Source: Staphylococcus marylandisciuri (GTDB lineage: Bacteria; Bacillota; Bacilli; Staphylococcales; Staphylococcaceae). Taken from it: a stretch of 64,000 nucleotides of DNA. The translations under genes were made by a program, and so were the position numbers. The stretch covers positions 62,001 through 126,000 of the forward strand of contig NZ_JAOPKZ010000004.1 in the NCBI RefSeq assembly GCF_025519785.1. The letters run 5' to 3'. Below the pieces are notes generated by a model, which saw only the letters and a list, made by a program, of their open reading frames with translations, was not told the origin of the DNA and ran no database searches. Positions within the stretch are counted from its first letter, which is position 1; each line of letters opens with the position of its first letter. Positions 49,987 to 57,991 of this stretch are shown here, in pieces.

Positions 49987-49989
49987 TTT

Positions 49990-50018
49990 TTAGGGTGTGA
50001 GAATCATTCTCATGCCCA
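49990..50018 (+). terminator. Hairpin after uvrC
   Basis: GGGTGTGAGAAT and ATTCTCATGCCC form a near-perfect stem with almost no loop, directly after uvrC. The T-rich tract is weak, so termination is possible but not certain. Confidence 0.45.
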
Positions 50019-50077
50019 AAACTCTTCCATTTAGTGTTACAATGTGTGTGAAGCGGATTTCTTTTTTTATAGATATG

Positions 50078-50091
50078 TGGAAGCGTTTTCT
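50078..50091 (+). promoter_or_regulatory. Catabolite-responsive element (CcpA site) upstream of sdhCAB
   Basis: TGGAAGCGTTTTCT matches the cre consensus TGNAANCGNWWNCA at all but the last base. It lies about 200 nt before sdhC in an otherwise gene-free 300-nt leader. Repression of succinate dehydrogenase by CcpA on glucose is known in Firmicutes. Confidence 0.65.
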
Positions 50092-50288
50092 AATTGAGAA
50101 GTGTTATCACTTATTTTTAAACCTATTTATATAAGAGGATTTTTCTCACGGGTTATCTGTGAGAGTAACTTATGTTAGTTTTTAAAATAAGTGATGATTA
50201 ATTAGAATTCTAGTTCAACCTAAAAGGGCGTAGAGGAATATCTATAAAAGAAATCGAAATTAATTAGTTTTTCAGGGGGGACTTCCTT

Positions 50289-50909
50289 TTGGCTTATACA
50301 AAAAATCAATTCTATCTTAGACGTCTACATTCGTTGCTAGGCGTAATTCCTATTGGTGGCTTCTTGATCGTTCACTTGTTAGTAAACCATCAAGCAACCA
50401 AAGGAGCAGAAGCATTTAACCAAGCAGCAGGATTTATGGAATCACTACCGTTCTTAATTATTCTTGAATTCTTATTTATTTATATACCGTTACTTTATCA
50501 TGGAATTTATGGTGTACATATCGCGTTTACAGCTCAAGTCAATGTAGGACATTATTCTCGTTTCAGAAATGTAATGTTCTTCTTACAACGTGTAACAGGC
50601 ATCATTTCATTCATATTCATTGCAATTCACTTGTGGCAAACGCGTATTCAAAAGGCTATTGGTGGACACGAAGTTAACTATAATATGATCCATGATTTAA
50701 TCCAAAGTCATCCTGTACTAGTGTTAGGCGGCTACATTATCGGTATCTTAGCAGTAGTCTTCCATTTTTCTAATGGTTTATGGTCATTCTTAGTAACTTG
50801 GGGTGTCCTACAATCTAAGTTTTCACAACGCGTGTTTACTTGGGTATCTTTAATTGTATTCTTAATTATCGGATACATTGGTGTAAGTGCAATTATCGCA
50901 TTCGTATAG
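50289..50909 (+). CDS. sdhC: SdhC, succinate dehydrogenase cytochrome b558 subunit
   Basis: 206-residue di-heme membrane anchor of the Bacillus type (one anchor protein, no SdhD), with five membrane helices. Likely axial His residues are in RLHSLLGVIPIGGFLIVH, LYHGIYGVH, FIAIHLWQT and VFHFSNGLWSF. The start is TTG 50289 (MAYTKNQFY), 9 nt after AGGGGGGA. It passes electrons from succinate to menaquinone. First gene of sdhCAB. Confidence 0.95.
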   Translation: MAYTKNQFYLRRLHSLLGVIPIGGFLIVHLLVNHQATKGAEAFNQAAGFMESLPFLIILEFLFIYIPLLYHGIYGVHIAFTAQVNVGHYSRFRNVMFFLQRVTGIISFIFIAIHLWQTRIQKAIGGHEVNYNMIHDLIQSHPVLVLGGYIIGILAVVFHFSNGLWSFLVTWGVLQSKFSQRVFTWVSLIVFLIIGYIGVSAIIAFV

Positions 50910-50957
50910 AGTAAAAGGTTTAATTAGTCTAAGAGTATAACTAGGGGAGTGACATTT

Positions 50958-52724
50958 ATGGCAGAGAAAAAAGTAATTGTTGTCGGTGGAGGACTTGCCG
51001 GTCTGATGTCAACAATTAAAGCAGCGGAACAAGGGGCACACGTAGACTTATTCTCACTTGTTCCAGTTAAACGTTCGCACTCAGTATGTGCGCAAGGTGG
51101 TATTAATGGGGCAGTTAATACTAAAGGTGAAGGTGACTCACCATGGATTCACTTTGACGACACTGTTTATGGTGGGGATTTCTTAGCAAACCAACCACCA
51201 GTTAAAGCGATGACAGAAGCAGCACCTAAGATCATTCACTTACTAGATCGCATGGGCGTTATGTTTAACCGTACAAACGAAGGATTATTAGATTTCCGTC
51301 GTTTCGGAGGTACCTTACATCACCGTACTGCTTATGCAGGCGCTACTACGGGTCAACAGCTTCTATACGCTTTAGATGAACAAGTACGTAGTTTCGAAGT
51401 TGATGGCTTAGTGACTAAATATGAAGGTTGGGAATTCCTAGGTGTTGTAAAAGGTGAAGATGACAGTGCACGTGGTATCGTCGCTCAAGATATGACTACA
51501 GCTGAAATTAAAGGTTTCGGTTCAGATGCAGTTATCATGGCCACAGGAGGACCTGGTATAATCTTTGGTAAAACTACGAACTCTATGATCAACACTGGAT
51601 CAGCAGCTTCAGTAGTTTATCAACAAGGTGCTAAATACGCTAATGGGGAATTCATCCAAATCCATCCAACTGCGATCCCTGGCGATGACAAATTGCGTTT
51701 AATGAGTGAATCTGCACGTGGTGAAGGAGGTCGTATCTGGACTTATAAAGATGGTAAGCCTTGGTACTTCTTAGAGGAAAAATACCCTGACTATGGTAAC
51801 CTTGTACCTCGTGATATCGCTACACGTGAAATCTTTGATGTGTGTGTGAACCAGAAATTAGGTATCAACGGAGAGAATATGGTCTATCTAGACTTATCGC
51901 ACAAAGACCCGCATGAATTAGATGTTAAGCTCGGTGGTATCATTGAGATTTATGAAAAATTCACCGGTGATGATCCACGTAAAGTTCCAATGAAGATATT
52001 CCCAGCCGTTCACTATTCAATGGGCGGTCTGTATGTTGACTATGATCAAATGACTAATATCAAAGGTTTATTCGCAGCAGGTGAGTGTGACTATTCTCAA
52101 CACGGGGGTAACAGATTAGGTGCTAACTCATTGCTATCTGCTATTTATGGCGGTACTGTTGCCGGACCTAATGCAGTGAAATACGTTGAAAATATTGAAG
52201 ACACATATAAAGATATGGATCAAAGCATTTACGATAAACGTGTTCAAGAAGAGCAAGAACGTTTCGACAAGTTACTTAATATGAAGGGGACAGAAAATGC
52301 CTATAAACTTCATAAAGAGCTTGGTGAAATCATGACTGCCAACGTTACAGTTGTCCGTGATAATGAAAAGTTATTAGAAACAGATAAGAAAATCCAAGAG
52401 TTAATGAAACGTTATGAGGATATCGATATTGAAGATACACAAACTTGGAGTAACCAAGCAGTTTTCTTCACTCGCCAACTATGGAACATGTTACAATTAG
52501 CACGTGTAATCACTATAGGTGCTTACAATCGTAATGAATCACGCGGTGCTCACTATAAACCAGAGTTCCCTGATCGTAACGACGAAGAATGGTTGAAAAC
52601 AACATTAGCTGAATACCAAGGTAGAACTGAAGCACCTAAGTTCACATACGAAGATGTGGATATCAGCCTGATTGAACCTCGTAAACGTGACTACACTCAA
52701 AAGTCTAAAGGAGGTAAAAAATAA
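50958..52724 (+). CDS. sdhA: SdhA, succinate dehydrogenase flavoprotein subunit
   Basis: 588-residue FAD-bearing catalytic subunit that oxidises succinate to fumarate at the inner membrane face. FAD-binding VVGGGLAGLMSTIKAAEQG is at the N-terminus, HSVCAQGGINGA contains the covalent flavin region and HPTAIPGDDKLRLMSE the active site. ATG 50958 is chosen, 8 nt after AGGGGAG; GTG 50949 would add three residues. The stop shares one base with sdhB. Confidence 0.97.
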   Translation: MAEKKVIVVGGGLAGLMSTIKAAEQGAHVDLFSLVPVKRSHSVCAQGGINGAVNTKGEGDSPWIHFDDTVYGGDFLANQPPVKAMTEAAPKIIHLLDRMGVMFNRTNEGLLDFRRFGGTLHHRTAYAGATTGQQLLYALDEQVRSFEVDGLVTKYEGWEFLGVVKGEDDSARGIVAQDMTTAEIKGFGSDAVIMATGGPGIIFGKTTNSMINTGSAASVVYQQGAKYANGEFIQIHPTAIPGDDKLRLMSESARGEGGRIWTYKDGKPWYFLEEKYPDYGNLVPRDIATREIFDVCVNQKLGINGENMVYLDLSHKDPHELDVKLGGIIEIYEKFTGDDPRKVPMKIFPAVHYSMGGLYVDYDQMTNIKGLFAAGECDYSQHGGNRLGANSLLSAIYGGTVAGPNAVKYVENIEDTYKDMDQSIYDKRVQEEQERFDKLLNMKGTENAYKLHKELGEIMTANVTVVRDNEKLLETDKKIQELMKRYEDIDIEDTQTWSNQAVFFTRQLWNMLQLARVITIGAYNRNESRGAHYKPEFPDRNDEEWLKTTLAEYQGRTEAPKFTYEDVDISLIEPRKRDYTQKSKGGKK

Positions 52725-53527
52725 TGGCAGAGCAAACTAAGGATCAAACACAGCAACAAACTAAACATAAAGAGCCCATCAAACTCATCATTAAACGCCA
52801 AGACGATAGCGAATCAAAACCATATTATGAAGAGTTTGAGATTCCATATAAAGAGAACTTAAACGTCATTGCATGTCTAATGTACATCCGTAGAAATCCA
52901 GTTAATGCTAAAGGTGAAAAAACAACACCAGTTACTTGGGATATGAACTGTCTCGAAGAGGTTTGTGGTGCTTGTTCGATGGTGATTAATGGACAGGCTA
53001 GACAGTCTTGTTCAGCCATTATCGATCAGTTAGAACAACCTATTAAATTAGAACCTATGAGCACGTTCCCAGTAGTCAGAGACTTACAAGTTGATCGTTC
53101 AAGAATGTTTGATAACTTGAAACGTATGAAAGCTTGGGTACCTATCGATGGTACGTATGACTTAGGACCAGGACCACGTATGCCAGAGAAGAAACGCCAA
53201 ACTGCATACGAATTATCTAAATGTATGACTTGCGGCGTTTGTTTAGAGGTTTGTCCTAACGTGACTAGTACAAATGACTTTGTCGGTGCGCAAGCTATAT
53301 CTCAAGTTAGATTATTCAACTTGCATCCGACGGGTTCAATGACTAAAGATGAACGCTTAGATGCCCTTATGGGTGGCGGCGGTTTACAAGCTTGTGGTAA
53401 CTCTCAAAACTGTGTAAACGCTTGTCCTAAGAGTATCCCATTAACAACATCTATTGCGGCTATGAACAGAGAAACATCATTCCATATGTTTAAATCATTC
53501 TTTGGTTCAGATCACAAAGTAGACTAA
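52724..53527 (+). CDS. sdhB: SdhB, succinate dehydrogenase iron-sulfur subunit
   Basis: 267-residue electron-transfer subunit. The 2Fe-2S ferredoxin domain has CLEEVCGACSM and a later Cys (ARQSC). The two further clusters are in CMTCGVCLEVCP and CGNSQNCVNACP. The N-terminus is hydrophilic and Gln/Lys-rich. AAGGAGG lies inside the sdhA end and the ATG overlaps its TAA, so translation is coupled. Confidence 0.97.
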   Translation: MAEQTKDQTQQQTKHKEPIKLIIKRQDDSESKPYYEEFEIPYKENLNVIACLMYIRRNPVNAKGEKTTPVTWDMNCLEEVCGACSMVINGQARQSCSAIIDQLEQPIKLEPMSTFPVVRDLQVDRSRMFDNLKRMKAWVPIDGTYDLGPGPRMPEKKRQTAYELSKCMTCGVCLEVCPNVTSTNDFVGAQAISQVRLFNLHPTGSMTKDERLDALMGGGGLQACGNSQNCVNACPKSIPLTTSIAAMNRETSFHMFKSFFGSDHKVD

Positions 53528-53541
53528 TCAATAGAAGATGA

Positions 53542-53570
53542 AGCCCCGGCACTAAGTCGGGGTTTCTTAG
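53542..53570 (+). terminator. Terminator of sdhCAB
   Basis: AGCCCCGGC and GTCGGGGTTTC form a GC-rich stem with a short loop (ACTAA), followed by T residues, 15 nt after the sdhB stop. Confidence 0.85.
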
Positions 53571-53623
53571 TTATATATGGGTTGTATTTTTAGCAGTTAG
53601 TTAATATTTGCTGACCGTATTTA

Positions 53624-53712
53624 GGCTCTTTGTCAAATAGGACTGGTTAATGAAAACCGGGAGCGGGACTACGAAATTTTTTTATTCAATTTAGATTTCT
53701 GTCCCGCTCCCT
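53624..53712. repeat. D-type module plus short-form palindrome between sdhB and murI
   Basis: 53624-53658 (GGCTCTTTGTCAAATAGGAC, then TGGTTAATGAAAAC) recurs at 57257-57290 and partly at 57823. 53659-53711 is a short-form palindrome with GGGAGCGGGACTACGAAAT / ATTTCTGTCCCGCTCCC arms. The rest of 53571-53894 shows no gene. Confidence 0.75.
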
Positions 53713-53906
53713 TTTTTGGATGAGCTACAAAATGATTTGTACATTGAATGATAGGTTCCGGAGAAGAGTATATATCGTGCAATGTTTTTTATATGATTAA
53801 ATTGAGCTACTGTTTCCAACTTTCATATTTTTAAGCGCAGTAAATGATGGCAGAATTAGGATTGTGCTAAAATATAATTAAATAAATACTAAGGATGTTT
53901 GTTAAC

Positions 53907-54716
53907 ATGGAGAAACCCATCGGTGTGATAGATTCAGGTGTTGGCGGTTTAACAGTAGCTAAAGAAATTATGCGTCAACTCCCTAATGAAACAATTTATT
54001 ACTTAGGTGACATTAAACGCTGTCCGTATGGCCCTCGGGACGCTGACCAAGTTAAACGGTTTACGATTGAATTAGCTAAGACGTTAATGCAGTACGAGAT
54101 TAAAATGCTTGTCATAGCTTGCAATACTGCTACTGCTGTAGCTCTCGAAACACTAAAGAGCATACTTCCTATTCCAGTGATAGGAGTGATTGAACCAGGT
54201 GCGCGCACAGCTATCATGACGACTACAAACAATAATGTTCTAATACTAGGAACTGAGGGGACAATCAAATCTGAGGCTTATCGCCATCATATTAAGCATA
54301 TTAATCCTAATGTCGATGTAGCTGGGGTAGCTTGTCCGGGTTTTGTCCCTTTAGTTGAACAATTACGCTATCGTGAACCGACGATTACGAGTATTATTAT
54401 CCATCAAACGTTGAAGCAGTGGAGACATAGTGAAGCAGATACTGTCATATTAGGATGCACGCATTATCCTTTGCTTTATCAACAAATTTATCAATATTTT
54501 GGCGGAGAGAAAACGGTGATTTCATCAGGATTAGAGACTGCTCGAGAGGTCAGTGCTTTGCTGACGTTTAGTAATGAGCACGCGGGTTTTAAAAATTCTC
54601 CACAGCACCAATTCTTTGCAACTGGAGATACGGAACATATTGAATACATTATTAAAGAATGGTTAGGTCTAAATATTAAAGTTAAACAGATAGAACTTGA
54701 AACAAAGGAGTTATAA
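53907..54716 (+). CDS. murI: Glutamate racemase
   Basis: 269-residue cytoplasmic enzyme that makes D-glutamate for peptidoglycan. The catalytic cysteines are in [13 protein letters not shown] (about 73) and [10 protein letters not shown] (about 184). The start [14 protein letters not shown] matches the family. ATG 53907 is chosen; ATG 53895 lies within the AAGGA ribosome site. rdgB starts 3 nt after the stop. Confidence 0.96.
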   Translation: MEKPIGVIDSGVGGLTVAKEIMRQLPNETIYYLGDIKRCPYGPRDADQVKRFTIELAKTLMQYEIKMLVIACNTATAVALETLKSILPIPVIGVIEPGARTAIMTTTNNNVLILGTEGTIKSEAYRHHIKHINPNVDVAGVACPGFVPLVEQLRYREPTITSIIIHQTLKQWRHSEADTVILGCTHYPLLYQQIYQYFGGEKTVISSGLETAREVSALLTFSNEHAGFKNSPQHQFFATGDTEHIEYIIKEWLGLNIKVKQIELETKEL

Positions 54717-54718
54717 AT

Positions 54719-55297
54719 GTGGAAGATTTAGTTATTGCATCTAATAATAAAGGGAAAATTGAAGATTTTAAAGTTATCTTTCCTCAATATAATGTCATAG
54801 GTATAAGTGAAATTATTGAAGGTTTCGATGTAGAAGAGACGGGTACAACCTTTGAAGAAAACGCCAAACTGAAATCTGAAGCTGCGGCTAAGGCATTAAA
54901 TAAAAGAGTTATTGCTGATGATAGTGGCTTAAATGTAGATGCATTAGGGGGAGAACCAGGTGTCTATTCTGCTCGCTATGCTGGGGAAGGTAAAAACGAC
55001 GACGATAATATTGAGAAAGTATTAAATAACTTAGGAGATACCGACCAACGTGATGCGCAATTTATATGTATTATTAGCATGAGTGCTCCAGATGAGGAGA
55101 CGATACAATTTAAAGGTGTGGTTGAAGGCGAGATAACAAGAATCAAATGTGGAGCAAATGGGTTCGGCTATGATCCGATCTTTTACTTAAAACAAAAAGG
55201 TAAAACGATGGCGCAACTGTCTCCAGAGGAGAAAAATCAAATTAGTCATCGTAAACGTGCTATAGAGAAACTAGAAAGATATTTGAAGGATGAATGA
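54719..55297 (+). CDS. RdgB/HAM1-type XTP/dITP diphosphatase
   Basis: 192-residue house-cleaning pyrophosphatase that removes deaminated purine nucleotides (XTP, dITP). Motifs: IASNNKGKI at the N-terminus, TGTTFEENAKLKSEAAA, the acidic ADDSGLNVDALGG, and GFGYDPIFY near the end. The start codon is GTG 54719, 8 nt after AAGGAG; the ATG overlapping it is out of frame. It overlaps the next gene by a few bases. Confidence 0.95.
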   Translation: MEDLVIASNNKGKIEDFKVIFPQYNVIGISEIIEGFDVEETGTTFEENAKLKSEAAAKALNKRVIADDSGLNVDALGGEPGVYSARYAGEGKNDDDNIEKVLNNLGDTDQRDAQFICIISMSAPDEETIQFKGVVEGEITRIKCGANGFGYDPIFYLKQKGKTMAQLSPEEKNQISHRKRAIEKLERYLKDE

Positions 55298-55298
55298 T

Positions 55299-55808
55299 AT
55301 GACGCAGATGATATTAGTTAGTGATAATCACATGGAGCAGGGTATCTTATATGAAGTAATGAAACAATTCCCTGAGTGTAATGTAGCTATCCACCTCGGT
55401 GATTCGCAATTTACATATGACGACATTGAACTAAGTCAGTTTGTGCGTGTAAAAGGTAATACAGATTTTTATCCTGAATTTCCAGCCGAAGAAATCGTAA
55501 ATGTTAATGGAGTTCGGGCTTTTTGTGCGCATGGTCATGTACATGAAGTCAATCGTACGAGAGATATATTAGTTAATCAAGCTAAGATGCACCGTTGTCA
55601 ATTCGCTTTTTATGGTCATACACATGTGGCAAAGCATGAAGAAATAGAGGGCATTCATGTTATAAATCCAGGAAGTATTTCACAATCGCGGAGCAGGATT
55701 GAAGAAACATATGCCGAAATAAATGTAGATGATAAAATAGGAAAAGTCTATCTAAAATTTAGAAATCGTAACCACGACGTCATTAGTGAAGAAGTGTTTC
55801 AATTGTAG
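55299..55808 (+). CDS. YfcE/MJ0936-family metallophosphodiesterase
   Basis: About 169-residue calcineurin-like phosphoesterase. All family metal ligands are visible: ILVSDNH, HLGDSQF, VKGNTD, CAHGHVHEV, FYGHTHVA and VINPGSIS. The natural substrate is unknown. ATG 55299 is chosen because AAGGATG lies about 11 nt upstream; ATG 55290 inside that site would add three residues. It is the last gene of the murI-rdgB operon. Confidence 0.92.
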   Translation: MTQMILVSDNHMEQGILYEVMKQFPECNVAIHLGDSQFTYDDIELSQFVRVKGNTDFYPEFPAEEIVNVNGVRAFCAHGHVHEVNRTRDILVNQAKMHRCQFAFYGHTHVAKHEEIEGIHVINPGSISQSRSRIEETYAEINVDDKIGKVYLKFRNRNHDVISEEVFQL

Positions 55809-55831
55809 CTTTATAGATATTTAGCAATATG

Positions 55832-55920
55832 AGGATGGGACATAAAGGTTTTTAATTAGAGAGAAAGGGAGCGGGACTACGAAATCTTTTTATTCAAATT
55901 ATATTTCTGTCCCGCTCCCC
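55832..55920. repeat. Palindromic repeat terminating the murI operon
   Basis: GAGGATGGGACATAAAGG and AGAGAGAAAG lead into a short-form palindrome (GGGAGCGGGACTACGAAATC / ATTTCTGTCCCGCTCCC). Confidence 0.8.
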
Positions 55921-56004
55921 GGGGTTATTCTATTCAAACTCATATTCTATATATACGTAGAGGCGAGTTAGAAATTTTTAGTGTGTTTTTACTAAACAAT
56001 ATGA

Positions 56005-56112
56005 TATAATTAAATAGTAGGTTTAATACCTACATTTAATGAACAGTTAGGTGTATGAAGGTGTTATGTCTACACACTTTCTACCCGCCTCTTCGGAGGC
56101 GGGATTTTTTAG
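56005..56112 (+). ncRNA. Candidate small RNA with three hairpins and terminator
   Basis: TATAAT at 56005-56010 could start a transcript near 56017. The roughly 95-nt product would fold as GTAGG-tttaata-CCTAC (about 56017-56033), GTGTA...TACAC (about 56051-56075) and a textbook terminator CCCGCCTC-TTCG-GAGGCGGG plus T6 (about 56084-56110). No open frame with a ribosome site is visible. The gene is isolated: the operon before it ends with its own palindrome, and the GNAT gene starts 230 nt later. The -35 is weak. The identity of the RNA is unknown. 56123-56150 repeats the GCGTTTAGGATTTGAG module. Confidence 0.5.
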
Positions 56113-56339
56113 TTTAAAAAAGAAGGCTAGACTAAAGCGTTTAGGATTTGAGCGACTCTGTTGAACATCCTGCTTTTGAGAAATAGTAAATTCGTTTTTT
56201 AGGATATAGAAACCATATACCTCCATCCTATATTAATGAAGAAACTCGTCACATTATCTACAAACAACAACAATATTTTGTCAATACTGAACATAATCAT
56301 GTATAATAGTACTAAATAAACTAAAGGTGGGGGTACATA

Positions 56340-56786
56340 ATGAGTGACGTAAAGCGTCTCGATATCAATTATAAAACCGACGAACTTTTCGAAGAGTTCC
56401 GTAACTTTGGAAATAAAGATTTATTTATGGTAGACGAATTGCGTGGCGAGATGATTGACGCAAGCTCAGTCTCGCCTTTCTATGGTATCTACGTAGGTGA
56501 TCGTTTAGGAGCACGAATGGCTCTCTATCGCAAAGGCGAAGTCGAGGAAACTTATTTCCCTAAATATGATGACTATCTTGTGTTATGGAAATTAGAAGTA
56601 TTAAAATCTTTCCAAGGTAGAGGTTACGGTGAACAACTTCTTAATTTTGCCAAAGATCAAGGTCTACCAATTAAAGTTATCGCACGCAATCGTTCGAAAG
56701 ACTTCTTCCTTAAACATGGTTTTGAAGATACAGGGGAACAGAATCAAGAAGGCAACGATGTACTTCTGTGGGCACCTAATAACTAA
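56340..56786 (+). CDS. GNAT-family N-acetyltransferase (YlbP-like)
   Basis: 148-residue acetyltransferase. The acetyl-CoA binding motif A is LKSFQGRGYGEQLLNFA (about 96-112), and DFFLKHGFEDTGE is the typical C-terminal strand region. It resembles the conserved N-acetyltransferase encoded near bshC in S. aureus and YlbP in Bacillus. The substrate is unknown. AGGTGGGGG precedes the ATG. A short-form palindrome follows 36 nt after the stop. Confidence 0.88.
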   Translation: MSDVKRLDINYKTDELFEEFRNFGNKDLFMVDELRGEMIDASSVSPFYGIYVGDRLGARMALYRKGEVEETYFPKYDDYLVLWKLEVLKSFQGRGYGEQLLNFAKDQGLPIKVIARNRSKDFFLKHGFEDTGEQNQEGNDVLLWAPNN

Positions 56787-56822
56787 TTTAAAAGCTATAA
56801 TATAACAAATATTTTAATTTCA

Positions 56823-56873
56823 GGGAGCGGGACAGGAATCTTTTTATTCAAATTAGATTTCTGTCCCGCTCCC
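56823..56873. repeat. Short-form palindromic repeat, terminator of the GNAT gene
   Basis: GGGAGCGGGACAGGAATC and GATTTCTGTCCCGCTCCC arms with one mismatch (AGGAATC), separated by TTTTTATTCAAATTA. The stretch 56874-57087 shows no gene and should contain the tRNA promoter. Confidence 0.85.
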
Positions 56874-57087
56874 ATTTGTCCTCTTAATGATAAACTGTTT
56901 AATACGATAGAGGAAAGCAATTTATATAGTTAATAGGTAAAAGACACTATTAAATAATATAGGGCATATTTAATATTACGTTGCAAATAGCCTAATTTAG
57001 TGAAAAATCTTTTTAAAATTCAACAATACACGTATTGCTTTCTTTAAAGCAGTTAGTTATAATTGATATTGTGTTAAAAATAGTTAT

Positions 57088-57161
57088 GTCCTGGTAGCTC
57101 AGCTGGATAGAGCAATGGCCTTCTAAGCCATCGGTCGGGGGTTCGAATCCCTCCCAGGACG
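57088..57161 (+). tRNA. tRNA-Arg (anticodon TCT)
   Basis: 74-nt cloverleaf. Acceptor GTCCTGG/CCAGGAC with discriminator G, D arm AGCTCAGCTGGATAGAGC, anticodon stem ATGGC/GCCAT with loop CTTCTAA (anticodon TCT, reads AGA), T arm CGGGGGTTCGAATCCCTCC. The CCA end is not encoded. Confidence 0.97.
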
Positions 57162-57210
57162 TTAAACAACGTTGATATGACAACGTTTACCGATTGCAAG
57201 TGTCAAATAT

Positions 57211-57253
57211 GTGTCAAGAAAATAATTTTCTGACACGTTGACCTTGTATTTTT
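57211..57253 (+). terminator. Terminator-like hairpin after tRNA-Arg
   Basis: GTGTCAaGAAAAT pairs with ATTTTCTGACAC, followed after a short spacer by an 8-T run. It may end the tRNA transcript, or be the end of a lost gene at a tRNA insertion site. Confidence 0.5.
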
Positions 57254-57256
57254 TTT

Positions 57257-57848
57257 GGCTTTTTGTCAAATAGGACTGGTTATTGAAAACTAGAGGCTGG
57301 GACATAATGGTCTTTAACTAGAAAGAAAGAGGCTGGGACATAATGGTCTTTAACTAGAAAGAAAGAGGCTGGGACAAAAAGGTCTTTGACTAGAGAGAGA
57401 GGCTAGGACATAAATCCGAGCCTCTTTCAGCCTTGGCAGTAGATGACTGATTTGAAAACGCGCTTGTATCAAGCTTTTTTCAATTCTAGTCATCCTTGCC
57501 GGGGCGGGACTACGAAATCTTTTTATTCAAATTAGATTTCTGTCCCGCTCCCTTCAACATCTTGGCAGTAGATGACTGATTTGAAAACGCGCTTGTATCA
57601 AGCTTTTTTCAATTCTAGTCATCCTTGCCGGGGCGGGACTACGAAATCTTTTTATTCAAATTAGATTTCTGTCCCGCTCCCTCTTTCAACATCTTGGCAG
57701 TAGATGGCTGATTTGAAAACGCGCTTGTATCAAGCTTTTTTCAATTCTAGTCATCCTTGCCGGGGCGGGACGACGAAATCTTTTTGTTCAAATTAGATTT
57801 CTGTCCCGCTCCCTTTTCTTCTGCCTCTTTGTTAAATAGGATCAATGG
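57257..57848. repeat. Tandem repeat array downstream of tRNA-Arg
   Basis: A D-type module (57257-57290) is followed by four GAGGCTGGGACATAATGG units starting at 57293, 57329, 57365 and 57398 (periods 36, 36, 33). Then come three inverted long-form palindromic repeats, aligned on CTTGGCAGTAGATG at 57432, 57561 and 57692 (periods 129 and 131). A degraded D-type end (GCCTCTTTGTTAAATAGGAT) lies at 57823. The remaining stretch to 57985 is gene-free and holds the bshC promoter region. Confidence 0.85.
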
Positions 57849-57991
57849 ATGGGATTGAATAGTTGAGTTTACTCGCTATCTGCATATTAAATATTAGTTT
57901 TTTCTTCTCTTTATATAGTAAGCCGTATAATTGTCATCAGGCAATATAATCTTTATACTGTAATAGAATGAAATGACTAAGGAGAATGGGA

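Noticed and set aside
57161..57253. Possible phage attachment site at the tRNA-Arg 3' end
   Set aside because: No second copy of the tRNA end and no integrase in the window; only the hairpin after the tRNA can be supported.
57432..57817. Regular repeats that could suggest a CRISPR array
   Set aside because: Units are about 130 nt, adjacent without unique spacers, and identical to dispersed intergenic repeats elsewhere; no cas genes are present.
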